Below are positions 54,649 through 63,183 of a DNA stretch of 64,000 nt, piece by piece; positions within the stretch are counted from its first letter, which is position 1; the number at the start of each line of letters is the position of its first letter. This stretch comes from Balneolales bacterium (GTDB lineage Bacteria > Bacteroidota > Rhodothermia > Balneolales > Cyclonatronaceae). A program made the translations under genes and the position numbers. Where the stretch lies: assembly GCA_020832405.1 (NCBI GenBank), contig JAFIET010000002.1, positions 1-64,000 on the forward strand, given 5' to 3'. A model generated the notes under the pieces. The model ran no database searches. It saw only the letters and a list, made by a program, of their open reading frames with translations, and was not told the origin of the DNA.

Positions 54649-55395
54649 TCATTCAGAAAAAGCAGATTGTTGGTTTTTGCCGGATTTCTTACTCAACTCA
54701 TCGCTTGAAAAATGATAGGGGAGAAGGTCTGTGCAGCCTACTGAAAGCAATTCAGTATGATTTTGGTAAAGATGAATCCGCTGCGATTGTATATGTTCCA
54801 TCATTACCTGACGGCATGCTCCGCACGGGCTCACGTAGTCGCCCATGGGTGCAGCGATATACATGTTGCCCGTTTCTGACGGGCCATAGCCGGCAGAAAT
54901 CGCCCTGCTGAGTGCAATCCGCTCGGCACACAGCCCAAGCTCCCAGCCGGTTGTTTCAGCATTTACCCCCGGTATAAATCCGTCATTTACCTGAAGCAAA
55001 GCAGCTACCGGAAAAGAGGAGTTGGGAATTACGGCCTTCTTGCAAAGCTCAAGCAGATGGTCGTATCGGATATTTCCCGAAATTTTAACGACCAGATTTT
55101 TGGGGCTGAATGTGAAATCAGCATCGGTAATGGTCGTAAAGCCAAAGGTTGTTTCCCAGTAGGATAGAAGTTCCCCTGTATCGGCTTCGTCAGGAAGTAT
55201 CAGTGTTTCGGGTTTTTCCCCGTCAGCAATGCAGGAAAATACTGCGGCCTGAATACGGCCGATGGTGAGGGGGTAAGAGATGTTTTCTATCCTCACACCG
55301 GGATAAAAATGCCCGGATACGGATTGGATTACACAGGCTTGTGGCTTTCCTGAATAGGGGACGTAGCTGAAAGTGCTTAATTTCTTGAAATTCAT
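54649..55395 (-). CDS. cdd: two-domain cytidine deaminase, N-terminal half degenerate
   Basis: This 248-residue protein has two cytidine-deaminase folds. The C-terminal half has the full zinc site: Cys and Glu in GLCAERIAL and the pair in SPCGACRQV. It also keeps the ligand residues Phe (NSSFPVAAL) and Asn-Glu (GVNAETTG). The N-terminal half keeps only fold residues ('FSYVPYSGKPQACVIQS', 'YPGVRIENISYPLTIGRIQAAVF'). Its CAE has become GRI, Asn is replaced by Arg, and no PCGxC is present. In E. coli Cdd the order is the reverse: the active half comes first. It should convert cytidine or deoxycytidine to the uridine form. The GH3 stop lies 3 bp upstream, so the two are co-transcribed. Confidence 0.88.
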   Translation of the reverse strand: MNFKKLSTFSYVPYSGKPQACVIQSVSGHFYPGVRIENISYPLTIGRIQAAVFSCIADGEKPETLILPDEADTGELLSYWETTFGFTTITDADFTFSPKNLVVKISGNIRYDHLLELCKKAVIPNSSFPVAALLQVNDGFIPGVNAETTGWELGLCAERIALSRAISAGYGPSETGNMYIAAPMGDYVSPCGACRQVMMEHIQSQRIHLYQNHTELLSVGCTDLLPYHFSSDELSKKSGKNQQSAFSE

Positions 55396-55398
55396 AAA

Positions 55399-58296
55399 TC
55401 AGTCTGTAACATCGGTGATGGCCTCAATCACGGCGTCCATCACCCTCGCTCTCACCTGATTAATGCCGGCGGAAGTTCCTCGCTCCGGATAGGTACGATT
55501 GGTAAGAATGATGACGGCAAGATTCCGCTGCGGGTCAACCCAGAGGCTTGTTCCGGTGAACCCCAGATGGCCAAAGGTGTCGTTGCTGCTCAGCTGACCG
55601 GCAGTAGTGAAGCCGTTAAGGCTTTTTAAGTCGAATCCCAGAGCCCTTCCCCCGCGGGAAGCGTCTCGGGAGGTAAAGGTACGCATAATTGCGTCCGAAA
55701 CATATTCACGCCCGCCGTAGCTTCCGTTGTTGAGCAAAAACTGCCCGTAAATGGCCAGGTTTCCGCTTGTGGAAAAAAGCCCTGCATGGCCTGCTATGCC
55801 ACCCATAAAGTGCGCGCGCTCGTCATGCACATCCCCGCGAATAATGGTGTTTCGCCACTGCCGGTCAACTTCTGTTGGCGGAATCCTGTTTAGCGTCCAT
55901 CTTCCGCGCCTTCTGGGGTTGAACAGCGTATCCGTCATGCCAATCGGGTAAAAAAACTGCGTGTTTAAAAACCGGTCGAGCGGCATTTCAGTAATCTGTT
56001 CAACAATTTCAGCAAGCAGGATGAAGCCAAGGTCGCTGTAGATTACCCCTTCGCCCGGCGGCTGAAGCAGCGGCTCAATGATAACGGCCTGAAGTATGGC
56101 CTCCCGGCTCTGAAACTGATCCACATAGAAGCGGTAAGCCGGCAGGCCGGAGGTGTGGTTGAGCAGATGCTCTATGGTGATGTCGCCTTTCATGCCTGAG
56201 CGGAAGCCCGGGATAAAAGACTGAACGGTTTGATCGAGCCGTAGCCTGCCCTGCTCGGCAAGCATCATTACAGCGGTAGTTGTAGCTACCGGTTTGGTGA
56301 GCGAAGCTATATCGTAAATATCAGTGCTGCGTACCGGGCGCCTTTTGTTATAGTCGTGATATCCATAGCCTTCATTCCAGGCTAAAATACCGTTTCGTAC
56401 AACTGCTACAGTTCCTCCGGGAAAGACAGAGTCCTGAACGGCCCTGTTCATGATTCGGGTGATTTCGTATAGTTTTTCGGTGGAAAGCCCTGCTGCTTCC
56501 GGGCGGTCCTGCCTTAAGATAGTTTTAGGAATTTCGATGCCTTCACCACGCACATACAGGCCCGGTATGGATATGGGCAGGCGTCCGGAAACATCGCTTG
56601 CTCCGAAAAGGGCTGCAGCTGTTGCTGCAGAATGGCTGCCGAGGGAAGTCCATGATAGTATGTGCACATCAGCATCCGGAATTTCATTAACCACATACGG
56701 GCTGGAGAATGAAATAACAACTTTCGGGCGCCCGAGTTGCTGAATGCGCCGTACAAAGCGCTGCTGTTCGCGGTTGAAAGTGATAGGCCTTCCTGTTGTA
56801 AGGGGCAGAAACGAGCCTACGATAATCAGGTTGGCTTGTCGGGCGGAAGCTATCGCTTCGTTGAGCTCCTGTTCGGAAGTTCGTTCGTCATACAAATGGA
56901 ATGAAATATCCGGATGATATTTTGAAAGTTCACTTCTGAATTCGGAACCCACATTGCCCGTACGGCCGCCGGCTATGGCGATAACGGTAATTTTGGGGAA
57001 CCGGTCGGGCCTTATCGGCAGAATGTCCCGGTTATTGCGCAGCACGGTAATCGATTCGCGTGCTATACGATCGGCCGTAAGCTGGTTTGCACGCGTATTT
57101 ACAACCCGTGAAATACGGTTGATGTTTACTTCGGCGTTGCGCATCAGCCCGTGATCGATTTTAAGCGCAAGGATGCGAAGCACCGAATCATCGATGCGGC
57201 TTTCGGAGATCTCGCCGCGTTGTACGGCCTCCTTAATCTGGAAAATGGCAGTGAGCTCATCCGGGGAAAGCAGCAGTACGTCGGCTCCTGCATTCAACGC
57301 TAGAACGGCCGCTTCACCCGGCGCATAATTCGACGCAATGCCCTGCATCTCAAGCCCGTCTGTTACGATGAGGCCGTCGAAGCCGAGTTCATCCCGCAGT
57401 AAACCGTGCATTAAACCGGGTTCAAGTGTGGCCGGTCGGTTAATACCCTCGGTAATATTAGGGAAGGCAATGTGCGCCGACATAACACTGCCAACGCCTG
57501 CATCAATTACCCGGCGAAAAGGCAGTAGTTCAAGCTGATTGAGGCGCTCGCGGGTGTGCTGCACAACCGGCAGACCGATATGGGAGTCAACGTCGGTATC
57601 TCCGTGTCCCGGAAAATGTTTGGCAGTTGCAACAATGCCCTGACTCTGCACTCCCTTTATGAAAGATTCGGCGTACATGCTCACGGTTTCAGGATCTTCG
57701 GAAAATGAGCGTACATTAATTACCGGGTTCTCAGGGTTGTTATTGATATCCACAACCGGAGCGTAAATCTGATGAACGCCGATAGCGCGTGCTTCAAGTG
57801 CTGTGATGCGTCCTTTTTCAAAGGCATTGTGAGGGTTGCCTGTAGCAGCAATGCCCATAGCGGGCGTGAATCGGGTTGTGCCGGAAATACGCATAGCTGC
57901 ACCGAATTCCATATCCTGACTGATCCAAAGGGGGATTCTGGACAGCCGCTGCAGTTTGTTATGCAGTACAGCCTGGTTGTAAATCTCCCCCCGGAAAAAT
58001 ATAATACCGCCAACCTGATACTCATTTACCATTCGTGAAAGGTGCAGAAACTCATCCGCATCTTCCGAATAGTAATTGCCTTGTGCCCGAATAACGATAA
58101 GCTGAGCAATTTTTTCCTGTAAACTCATGTCCCGAAGCAGGTGCAGGGCCTGTTCCTGTATGTGATTTCTCACATCATCAGTTGAGCCCGTTCCGGAGCT
58201 GAGGGCAGTTTCACCTAATGTTGTTGATTGAAGCGGAGTTGACAGTAAGATTAAAATGAAGAAGAAGCTAAAGGTTACACAAAATGGCCTGCACAT
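55399..58296 (-). CDS. GH3 beta-N-acetylhexosaminidase fused to a beta-lactamase-like domain
   Basis: This 965-residue exported protein (signal peptide about 1-24) contains three parts. A glycoside hydrolase family 3 N-domain has the NagZ signature 'TAKHFPGHGDTDVDSHIGLP' and nucleophile Asp in 'GLIVTDGLEMQGI'. A GH3 C-domain occupies about 410-570. A serine beta-lactamase/esterase domain (about 600-965) has the SxxK motif in 'IASLTKPVATT', YSD in place of YxN, 'GIAGHAGLFST' and GHLGFTGTSL. NagZ-type enzymes remove N-acetylglucosamine from peptidoglycan fragments. The fused domain may be an amidase or esterase for wall peptides, not a drug resistance enzyme. Upstream lies a sugar kinase and an acylase, giving a wall-salvage theme. 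Confidence 0.92.
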   Translation of the reverse strand: MCRPFCVTFSFFFILILLSTPLQSTTLGETALSSGTGSTDDVRNHIQEQALHLLRDMSLQEKIAQLIVIRAQGNYYSEDADEFLHLSRMVNEYQVGGIIFFRGEIYNQAVLHNKLQRLSRIPLWISQDMEFGAAMRISGTTRFTPAMGIAATGNPHNAFEKGRITALEARAIGVHQIYAPVVDINNNPENPVINVRSFSEDPETVSMYAESFIKGVQSQGIVATAKHFPGHGDTDVDSHIGLPVVQHTRERLNQLELLPFRRVIDAGVGSVMSAHIAFPNITEGINRPATLEPGLMHGLLRDELGFDGLIVTDGLEMQGIASNYAPGEAAVLALNAGADVLLLSPDELTAIFQIKEAVQRGEISESRIDDSVLRILALKIDHGLMRNAEVNINRISRVVNTRANQLTADRIARESITVLRNNRDILPIRPDRFPKITVIAIAGGRTGNVGSEFRSELSKYHPDISFHLYDERTSEQELNEAIASARQANLIIVGSFLPLTTGRPITFNREQQRFVRRIQQLGRPKVVISFSSPYVVNEIPDADVHILSWTSLGSHSAATAAALFGASDVSGRLPISIPGLYVRGEGIEIPKTILRQDRPEAAGLSTEKLYEITRIMNRAVQDSVFPGGTVAVVRNGILAWNEGYGYHDYNKRRPVRSTDIYDIASLTKPVATTTAVMMLAEQGRLRLDQTVQSFIPGFRSGMKGDITIEHLLNHTSGLPAYRFYVDQFQSREAILQAVIIEPLLQPPGEGVIYSDLGFILLAEIVEQITEMPLDRFLNTQFFYPIGMTDTLFNPRRRGRWTLNRIPPTEVDRQWRNTIIRGDVHDERAHFMGGIAGHAGLFSTSGNLAIYGQFLLNNGSYGGREYVSDAIMRTFTSRDASRGGRALGFDLKSLNGFTTAGQLSSNDTFGHLGFTGTSLWVDPQRNLAVIILTNRTYPERGTSAGINQVRARVMDAVIEAITDVTD

Positions 58297-58374
58297 GAGA
58301 TTCCGGAAAATGGGATTCGGGGATTGATGAACAATATTGAAGCGTGCTGCCCTTAAGATTAATGCTAAAATGTT

Positions 58375-59295
58375 CTAAAGGCAAACAACAGGTATGTTGC
58401 TGATTTCCTTTTTGGCCAGAAAACCGGCTGTATCCTGATAGCTGCGTTTGATCTGAATATCCGGGTAAGCAGCTGTGAGTTCCTGAATCACCCTTTCCAT
58501 AAACCAGCTGCTGTTAAATAAGCCGCCGTGCAGTGCAACCTGCTTCAGGCTGCGCTTAACACTAAAAGCTGCCGCGAAAAGGCTTAAAAGGGATTCAATG
58601 TGATGTTCTGCAATTTTCCGGCAGCTTGAATGTCCTGTGCTTGCCAGCTGCAGACAGGTTGGGGCGAGTGTGGAAGGGTTGAAATCGGAGCTGTACAGCA
58701 GTTTTAAGGCGTCAAGGCGGGTATTCAGGTAGAGGCCGTCTTTTTCCAGTATAGCTTTTACTTCAGGGTCGCGTGTGCCTTTATCCATGCAGCTCATCAG
58801 GCAGCTCATAAAATCTTTACCCAGCTGACGCCCGCTTCCGTATTCGTTGAGAGCGGGGCCGAAACCTCCGGCAACTTTTAAAATTCCGTCATGTCCGTAC
58901 ACAAGTACAGATCCGGTTCCGCAAATCAAAACAGCTCTGCCCTCAATTTTGCTGTCAGGGAAATTGGTAACAAATGTGGCTGCAATATCCGACATAACTG
59001 TAATTTTTGCGGCCCTGAAGATTCCTTTCAGACTTTGCGTGAGGGCCTGCCTGATTTCAGCCTGTGCGGCACCCGCTATGCCGGCTGTAATGCGTGAGGG
59101 CATCGGATAATTTTTTTTCTCACAAATATGACCGATAATCTGCGCGATAAGCCCTGCCGTTTCATCTGCGGGCTTAATCCGTGCCTGCAAAATGGGCCCG
59201 ACGGCTGAATAGGGTTGATCGTTATAATAAAACACGAAACGGGAACCACTGCCACCGCCGTCAATCCCGATACTGAGTTCGTGTGATGATGTCAT
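58375..59295 (-). CDS. BadF/BcrA-type ATPase, amino-sugar kinase-like
   Basis: This 306-residue protein has the actin-like ATPase fold of the BadF/BadG/BcrA/BcrD family, which includes N-acetylglucosamine kinase and MurNAc/GlcNAc kinase (MurK). The phosphate-1 loop is 'IGIDGGGSGSRFVF', the connect-1/phosphate-2 region is 'AVLICGTGSVLVYGHDG' and a later adenosine-type motif is in 'ALHGGLFNSSWF'. No cysteine cluster of the benzoyl-CoA reductase activators is seen, so a sugar kinase is favoured. It lies 78 bp before the GH3 gene on the same strand and would phosphorylate the GlcNAc that enzyme releases. The exact sugar is inferred. Confidence 0.85.
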   Translation of the reverse strand: MTSSHELSIGIDGGGSGSRFVFYYNDQPYSAVGPILQARIKPADETAGLIAQIIGHICEKKNYPMPSRITAGIAGAAQAEIRQALTQSLKGIFRAAKITVMSDIAATFVTNFPDSKIEGRAVLICGTGSVLVYGHDGILKVAGGFGPALNEYGSGRQLGKDFMSCLMSCMDKGTRDPEVKAILEKDGLYLNTRLDALKLLYSSDFNPSTLAPTCLQLASTGHSSCRKIAEHHIESLLSLFAAAFSVKRSLKQVALHGGLFNSSWFMERVIQELTAAYPDIQIKRSYQDTAGFLAKKEISNIPVVCL

Positions 59296-59335
59296 ATAAT
59301 AAACAAAAGGGTGAGGTGTAAACGTGCTAACTGTT

Positions 59336-61507
59336 TCACGTACCAGCCGGTTTTAGCCTTAGCTGAGATCGTGTTTTTGTGGATGGGATGAGTGAGAAGC
59401 GTTCGAAGTAGGGCCAGTAGCCCATGCCTGTATCAAACCAGGTTGAAAAAGGGTTATCAGAATGACCCGGGATAAGCATTGAAACATGTTCAGCATTGCC
59501 GTTTGGATCTGTGCGGCTTTGAAGCAGTGCTGTAGTGAATGAACTTGTCTGCACGCTGCCGTCACGCAGGTAAACGACGGCAGCGTTCACAAGGTCCTGT
59601 TGCCCGAGTATGGTTACATCACGCACGGCTTCGAGGGTGAAGCACGCCCTTTGGCGGAAAAATGCTGATTGCTGCGTATCCCCGCAGAGGGCAAGGTCAG
59701 TAAACGTATTCTTGTTTACATTTCCCCAGCGCCAGGCATATGGTTCTGGTCCGAAAATGGACTCCAGCTCAAAAAGAGCTTCCTGAACCCGGCGGGCAAA
59801 AAACTGATTGCTCACAGGGGAAGCTCCCTCCCGTGCTGTGAGGTGGGCATTAAGCAGAAAAACGCCGATCTCCGGATCGATCAGGTTTATATTGCGCAAA
59901 ACGCCAACAACTTCAGGGTCAAGATAAGCTGCAAGGGCATTTTCGGCTGTTTTAAACAGGCTAAGCTCTGTGAGGGTCGCAGCCGTGAGGTACCGGTTGT
60001 ACTGCCCGTCCCAATTCGACAGGTATTCGGCCGCCATCGAAAGAGATGGTACTGAAGTGTAGCCTGAAAGAATGTTGCTCAGGTTTTGCGCAAATTGAAG
60101 CCGGCCTTTATGGGTAACAAGTAATTCCGGATTGCTGAATTCAAGCAGCCGGTTGTATCCAAAAAAAGTCTGCCCCGAAAGGGCATCACTTACCGTGCTC
60201 CGGTAACCGGAGAAACGAATCGGGTACTGAGCCTGTAACTGAGGTTGAGTAAGCATGTTTTCATCATTATGGGTATTAATGATGTTGATATGCCTTTGTT
60301 CATAAACTTGCAGATTTTCCCGGCCAGATATGCCAATGCCCATGTAATCTCTGAAAATAGCACCGGTTTGTGTGTTAGATCTTTTGAAGGCAAAGCGGCT
60401 GCGCTGGTCGGGCAGCATTGTGAAGGAATCCGGGGTTATGTTCAGATGAAAAAGCATACTGCCGCCTTCGGCGGTTCTTACCGAAATACGGGAAGATGGC
60501 GCATAATCCTCATTTTGATAAAGGATATCTGTAATGACTTTAGAATTAACCGGATGCCAGCTTTTGTGCTCAGTTGAGCCTGCCCATAATACGGGTGTGC
60601 CGGGCAGCGTGAAGGCTCGTATGCCATTTCCGCTAAATGCCGGCCCTGTAAATGCTGCATCATACCAAAAACCTGGTGTGCCCGGCCCTGACTGAAAAGA
60701 GAGCAGGCTTGTGACAGTCCCGTCTTCATGCCATTCAGCTATCGACCTTACCGGATCAATCTGCCTTGGAGCATTCAGCAGTACCCTGAGCTGATAATCA
60801 GCTGTGAGCAGTTCACTAATCTGTTCAAGAAAGGCCGGACCCGCGTCAATTTCAGCAAATTCTGAGGTAATAGTGCGGCCAAAAAGCAGCGGTACAAGCC
60901 CCTGTGGAAGAAGTTTCGATACTTTCAGGTTGGCGAGCTGCTGTTGCCAGTCGGTTTCGAGCAGCCACAGCTGAAGTACAAAAGATGCTGCAACATCTTC
61001 AGCGGTCCATCGGGATGCACTGCTACCGCTAATCGTAAACTGCATAGGTAAATTTCTTCCGGCCTGATCAATAAAAGCATTAACACCTGCTGCGTAGCGC
61101 TCAAAACGCTGCATATCGGCAGCGGTAAACCCAAAAAAATCCTCAAACCGCTGATTGCCGGTTTCAAGTAGTAAGCGGGTGAGTAAATCAGCCCGCATGA
61201 AATCCTTACCGGCATATACCGATTGGGTACCCTGCACTGCGCGCTGCATTTTTTCGAGCTGCCATAGCCGGTCGCGGGCGTGCACGAAACCTAAAGCGGT
61301 TTCATAGTCCTCAATCTGCAGCAGCTTAATACTCACCATACCACTTTCAGTACGGTCAAGGCTTAGGGGTTGGTGAAGCGAATGGATGGTAAGGGTGCCG
61401 CTTTCAAAGCCCGAAGAACCAAATAATACAGAGCGAACGGTAAGAAAAAGTGATGCAGAAATCAGTACTGCAAGAAAAACCAGAAGTGCCGGTGATGTGA
61501 ACTTCAT
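59336..61507 (-). CDS. divergent penicillin-acylase-like (S45 family) protein
   Basis: This 723-residue protein has an N-terminal membrane anchor or signal (about 6-25) and a long alpha chain ('ALGFVHARDRLWQLEKMQRAVQGTQS', typical of S45). A central region follows where the autocatalytic Ser is expected: 'PAFSGNGIRAFTLPGTPVLWAG'. The usual G-SN-x-W and DPHL motifs are not clear there (GSTEHK replaces DPHL), so catalysis is doubtful. A C-terminal beta-chain region ('PYAWRWGNVNKNTFTD', 'GHSDNPFSTWFDTGMGYWPYF') is recognisable. S45 enzymes hydrolyse amide bonds of acylated compounds such as acyl-homoserine lactones or penicillins. It is the first gene of the block and starts 345 bp from lysA. 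Confidence 0.75.
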   Translation of the reverse strand: MKFTSPALLVFLAVLISASLFLTVRSVLFGSSGFESGTLTIHSLHQPLSLDRTESGMVSIKLLQIEDYETALGFVHARDRLWQLEKMQRAVQGTQSVYAGKDFMRADLLTRLLLETGNQRFEDFFGFTAADMQRFERYAAGVNAFIDQAGRNLPMQFTISGSSASRWTAEDVAASFVLQLWLLETDWQQQLANLKVSKLLPQGLVPLLFGRTITSEFAEIDAGPAFLEQISELLTADYQLRVLLNAPRQIDPVRSIAEWHEDGTVTSLLSFQSGPGTPGFWYDAAFTGPAFSGNGIRAFTLPGTPVLWAGSTEHKSWHPVNSKVITDILYQNEDYAPSSRISVRTAEGGSMLFHLNITPDSFTMLPDQRSRFAFKRSNTQTGAIFRDYMGIGISGRENLQVYEQRHINIINTHNDENMLTQPQLQAQYPIRFSGYRSTVSDALSGQTFFGYNRLLEFSNPELLVTHKGRLQFAQNLSNILSGYTSVPSLSMAAEYLSNWDGQYNRYLTAATLTELSLFKTAENALAAYLDPEVVGVLRNINLIDPEIGVFLLNAHLTAREGASPVSNQFFARRVQEALFELESIFGPEPYAWRWGNVNKNTFTDLALCGDTQQSAFFRQRACFTLEAVRDVTILGQQDLVNAAVVYLRDGSVQTSSFTTALLQSRTDPNGNAEHVSMLIPGHSDNPFSTWFDTGMGYWPYFERFSLIPSTKTRSQLRLKPAGT

Positions 61508-61852
61508 AATTTTGAGAGAGAGTAAATGCTGCCGATTTTATCTGTAGAAGGTGCTAAATAAATAAGGTGTACTGCTTCGAAGGCATACCCTTCACAAATC
61601 AGGATAAGGTTATTTGTTACGATAGCCCTGAAGTTAGGTAAATCAGTCCGAAATTTTACAAGCTTTAGGGGCTTGCTGCGCGTACTGCACAGCAAGCATG
61701 CATTATTGAAAATAATTGAATTGTGAGCGGTGAAAGATAGTTTGAGAGCTTATTTTTGGAATGCCCGGTTTACCTCAGATCGAAGCTCTGAGTTTGCAGG
61801 TGCTTTTCACATAAATTTGAAAGTGTAATATAACGAACTGATACGAGGAATT
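61508..61852. other. intergenic region between the acylase-like gene and lysA
   Basis: This A/T-rich stretch must hold the divergent promoters of the acylase-like gene (minus) and lysA (plus). No gene, riboswitch-like fold or clear terminator is visible; in particular, no lysine riboswitch could be recognised by eye. Confidence 0.45.
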
Positions 61853-63103
61853 TTGACAAAAATAAGAGAAACTGACACAACAGCATTGCTTCAGGTTGCC
61901 CGGCAGCTTGGCACGCCCTGCTACGTTTACAATGAAGCCGTAATTATGAGACAAAGCAGAATTGTGCTTGATACATTTGAAAATCAGCCGGTTAAGTGGC
62001 TGTATGCAATAAAAGCCAACGACAACCCGCATATTCTTTCTCTGATTCAAAAATCCGGTATTGGCTTTGATACCGTAAGTTTCGAGGAAGTGCTGCTGTG
62101 CCGGCATTTTACAGATAATCCCCGGCAGATTTTCTACACTGAAAACAGCATGAGCGATGCTGAAATGGATGCTGCCATACAGATGGGCGTAATTCTCAAT
62201 ATTGGTTCATTAAAACGACTTGAACGCTTTTGCCGGCACCCTGAAGCGACTGAATGCTGCGTGCGAATTAATCCGGCAATTGGCGACGGGCATCACGCAC
62301 GGGTAAACACCGGCGACTCCGAAAGTAAATTCGGAATCCGGATCGGGCAGATTGAAGAAGCAGTAGCACTGGCCAAAAAATACGGCAAACGCATTATCGG
62401 TTTGCACGCTCATATTGGCAGCGGTATTAAAGAACCCGAAAACCTGATTGCAGCCATGAAAGTGTTAATAGAGCTCTCAAAGGAGTTTTCTGACCTTACC
62501 TTCATAAACTTTGGCGGCGGAATGCCGACCCCTTACCGGAGTTCGGAGAAACCTTTTGATATGGCGCATTTCGGCAGGCTTGCATCTGCGCTTTTTGAAG
62601 CTGACCTGAAAGGCCGGCCGGAGGGCTTTCACTATTTGTTTGAGCCCGGCCGCTGGTTTGTAGCTGAAGCCGGGTTTTTACTCACGAAGGTGCAAACCAT
62701 CAAAGATCAGCTCGAAACACGTTATCTTGGCACTGATACGGGTATGCATCACCTGATGCGCCCAATTATTTATGATGCCTGGCATGATGTGGTAAACCTC
62801 ACCAAAATTGAGCACACGCCAGATCAGCTCTACACAATTTCGGGTAACATATGCGAAAGCGGCGATATTCTGGCCTTCGACCGACTGCTTCCAGAGGCCG
62901 AAATGGATGATGTGCTCGCGTTCTGCGATGCCGGAGCCTACGGTATGACGATGGCTTCACAATATAACCGGCGGGCGCTGCCGGCTGAAGCACTGCTTAA
63001 AACCGACGGCACGTTTCAAATAATCAGACCTGCGCAAACGGCAGAAGAAACGGTTGCCGAATTTTTGGATAAATGCAGGTTTACAACTACCATCAATAGC
63101 TGA
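61853..63103 (+). CDS. lysA: diaminopimelate decarboxylase
   Basis: This PLP enzyme decarboxylates meso-diaminopimelate to lysine. The fold-III sequence shows the PLP-lysine in 'WLYAIKANDNPHIL', the glycine loop HIGSGIKEP, 'NFGGGMPTPY', 'YLFEPGRWFVAEAG', 'GNICESGDILAF' and the C-terminal 'DAGAYGMTMASQYN'. The 416-residue length is normal. It starts with TTG at 61853 in the sequence ggaattTTGACAA, with GAGGAATT just before as a weak ribosome site. An arginine/ornithine decarboxylase is unlikely, because CESGD and the GAYG block are typical of LysA. It lies 81 bp before the next gene. Confidence 0.92.
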   Translation: MTKIRETDTTALLQVARQLGTPCYVYNEAVIMRQSRIVLDTFENQPVKWLYAIKANDNPHILSLIQKSGIGFDTVSFEEVLLCRHFTDNPRQIFYTENSMSDAEMDAAIQMGVILNIGSLKRLERFCRHPEATECCVRINPAIGDGHHARVNTGDSESKFGIRIGQIEEAVALAKKYGKRIIGLHAHIGSGIKEPENLIAAMKVLIELSKEFSDLTFINFGGGMPTPYRSSEKPFDMAHFGRLASALFEADLKGRPEGFHYLFEPGRWFVAEAGFLLTKVQTIKDQLETRYLGTDTGMHHLMRPIIYDAWHDVVNLTKIEHTPDQLYTISGNICESGDILAFDRLLPEAEMDDVLAFCDAGAYGMTMASQYNRRALPAEALLKTDGTFQIIRPAQTAEETVAEFLDKCRFTTTINS

Positions 63104-63183
63104 TTCATCCTAAGCTCCGCAGGCTGGCGGAGTGGTTCATGTACTGTTATATCAACTGAAACAATCCTTAAATCATAAAATGT

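Noticed and set aside
55399-58296. Antibiotic-resistance beta-lactamase
   Set aside because: The lactamase-fold domain is fused to a GH3 hexosaminidase and has YSD in place of YxN; an esterase or amidase-type role in wall metabolism is more likely.
61508-61852. Possible lysine riboswitch before lysA
   Set aside because: I looked for the long conserved L-box pattern and hairpins before a terminator; none could be recognised by eye.
63110-63140. Terminator between lysA and the dehydrogenase gene
   Set aside because: The ctccgc/gcggag hairpin is only 6 bp with no T-run, so read-through is more likely.
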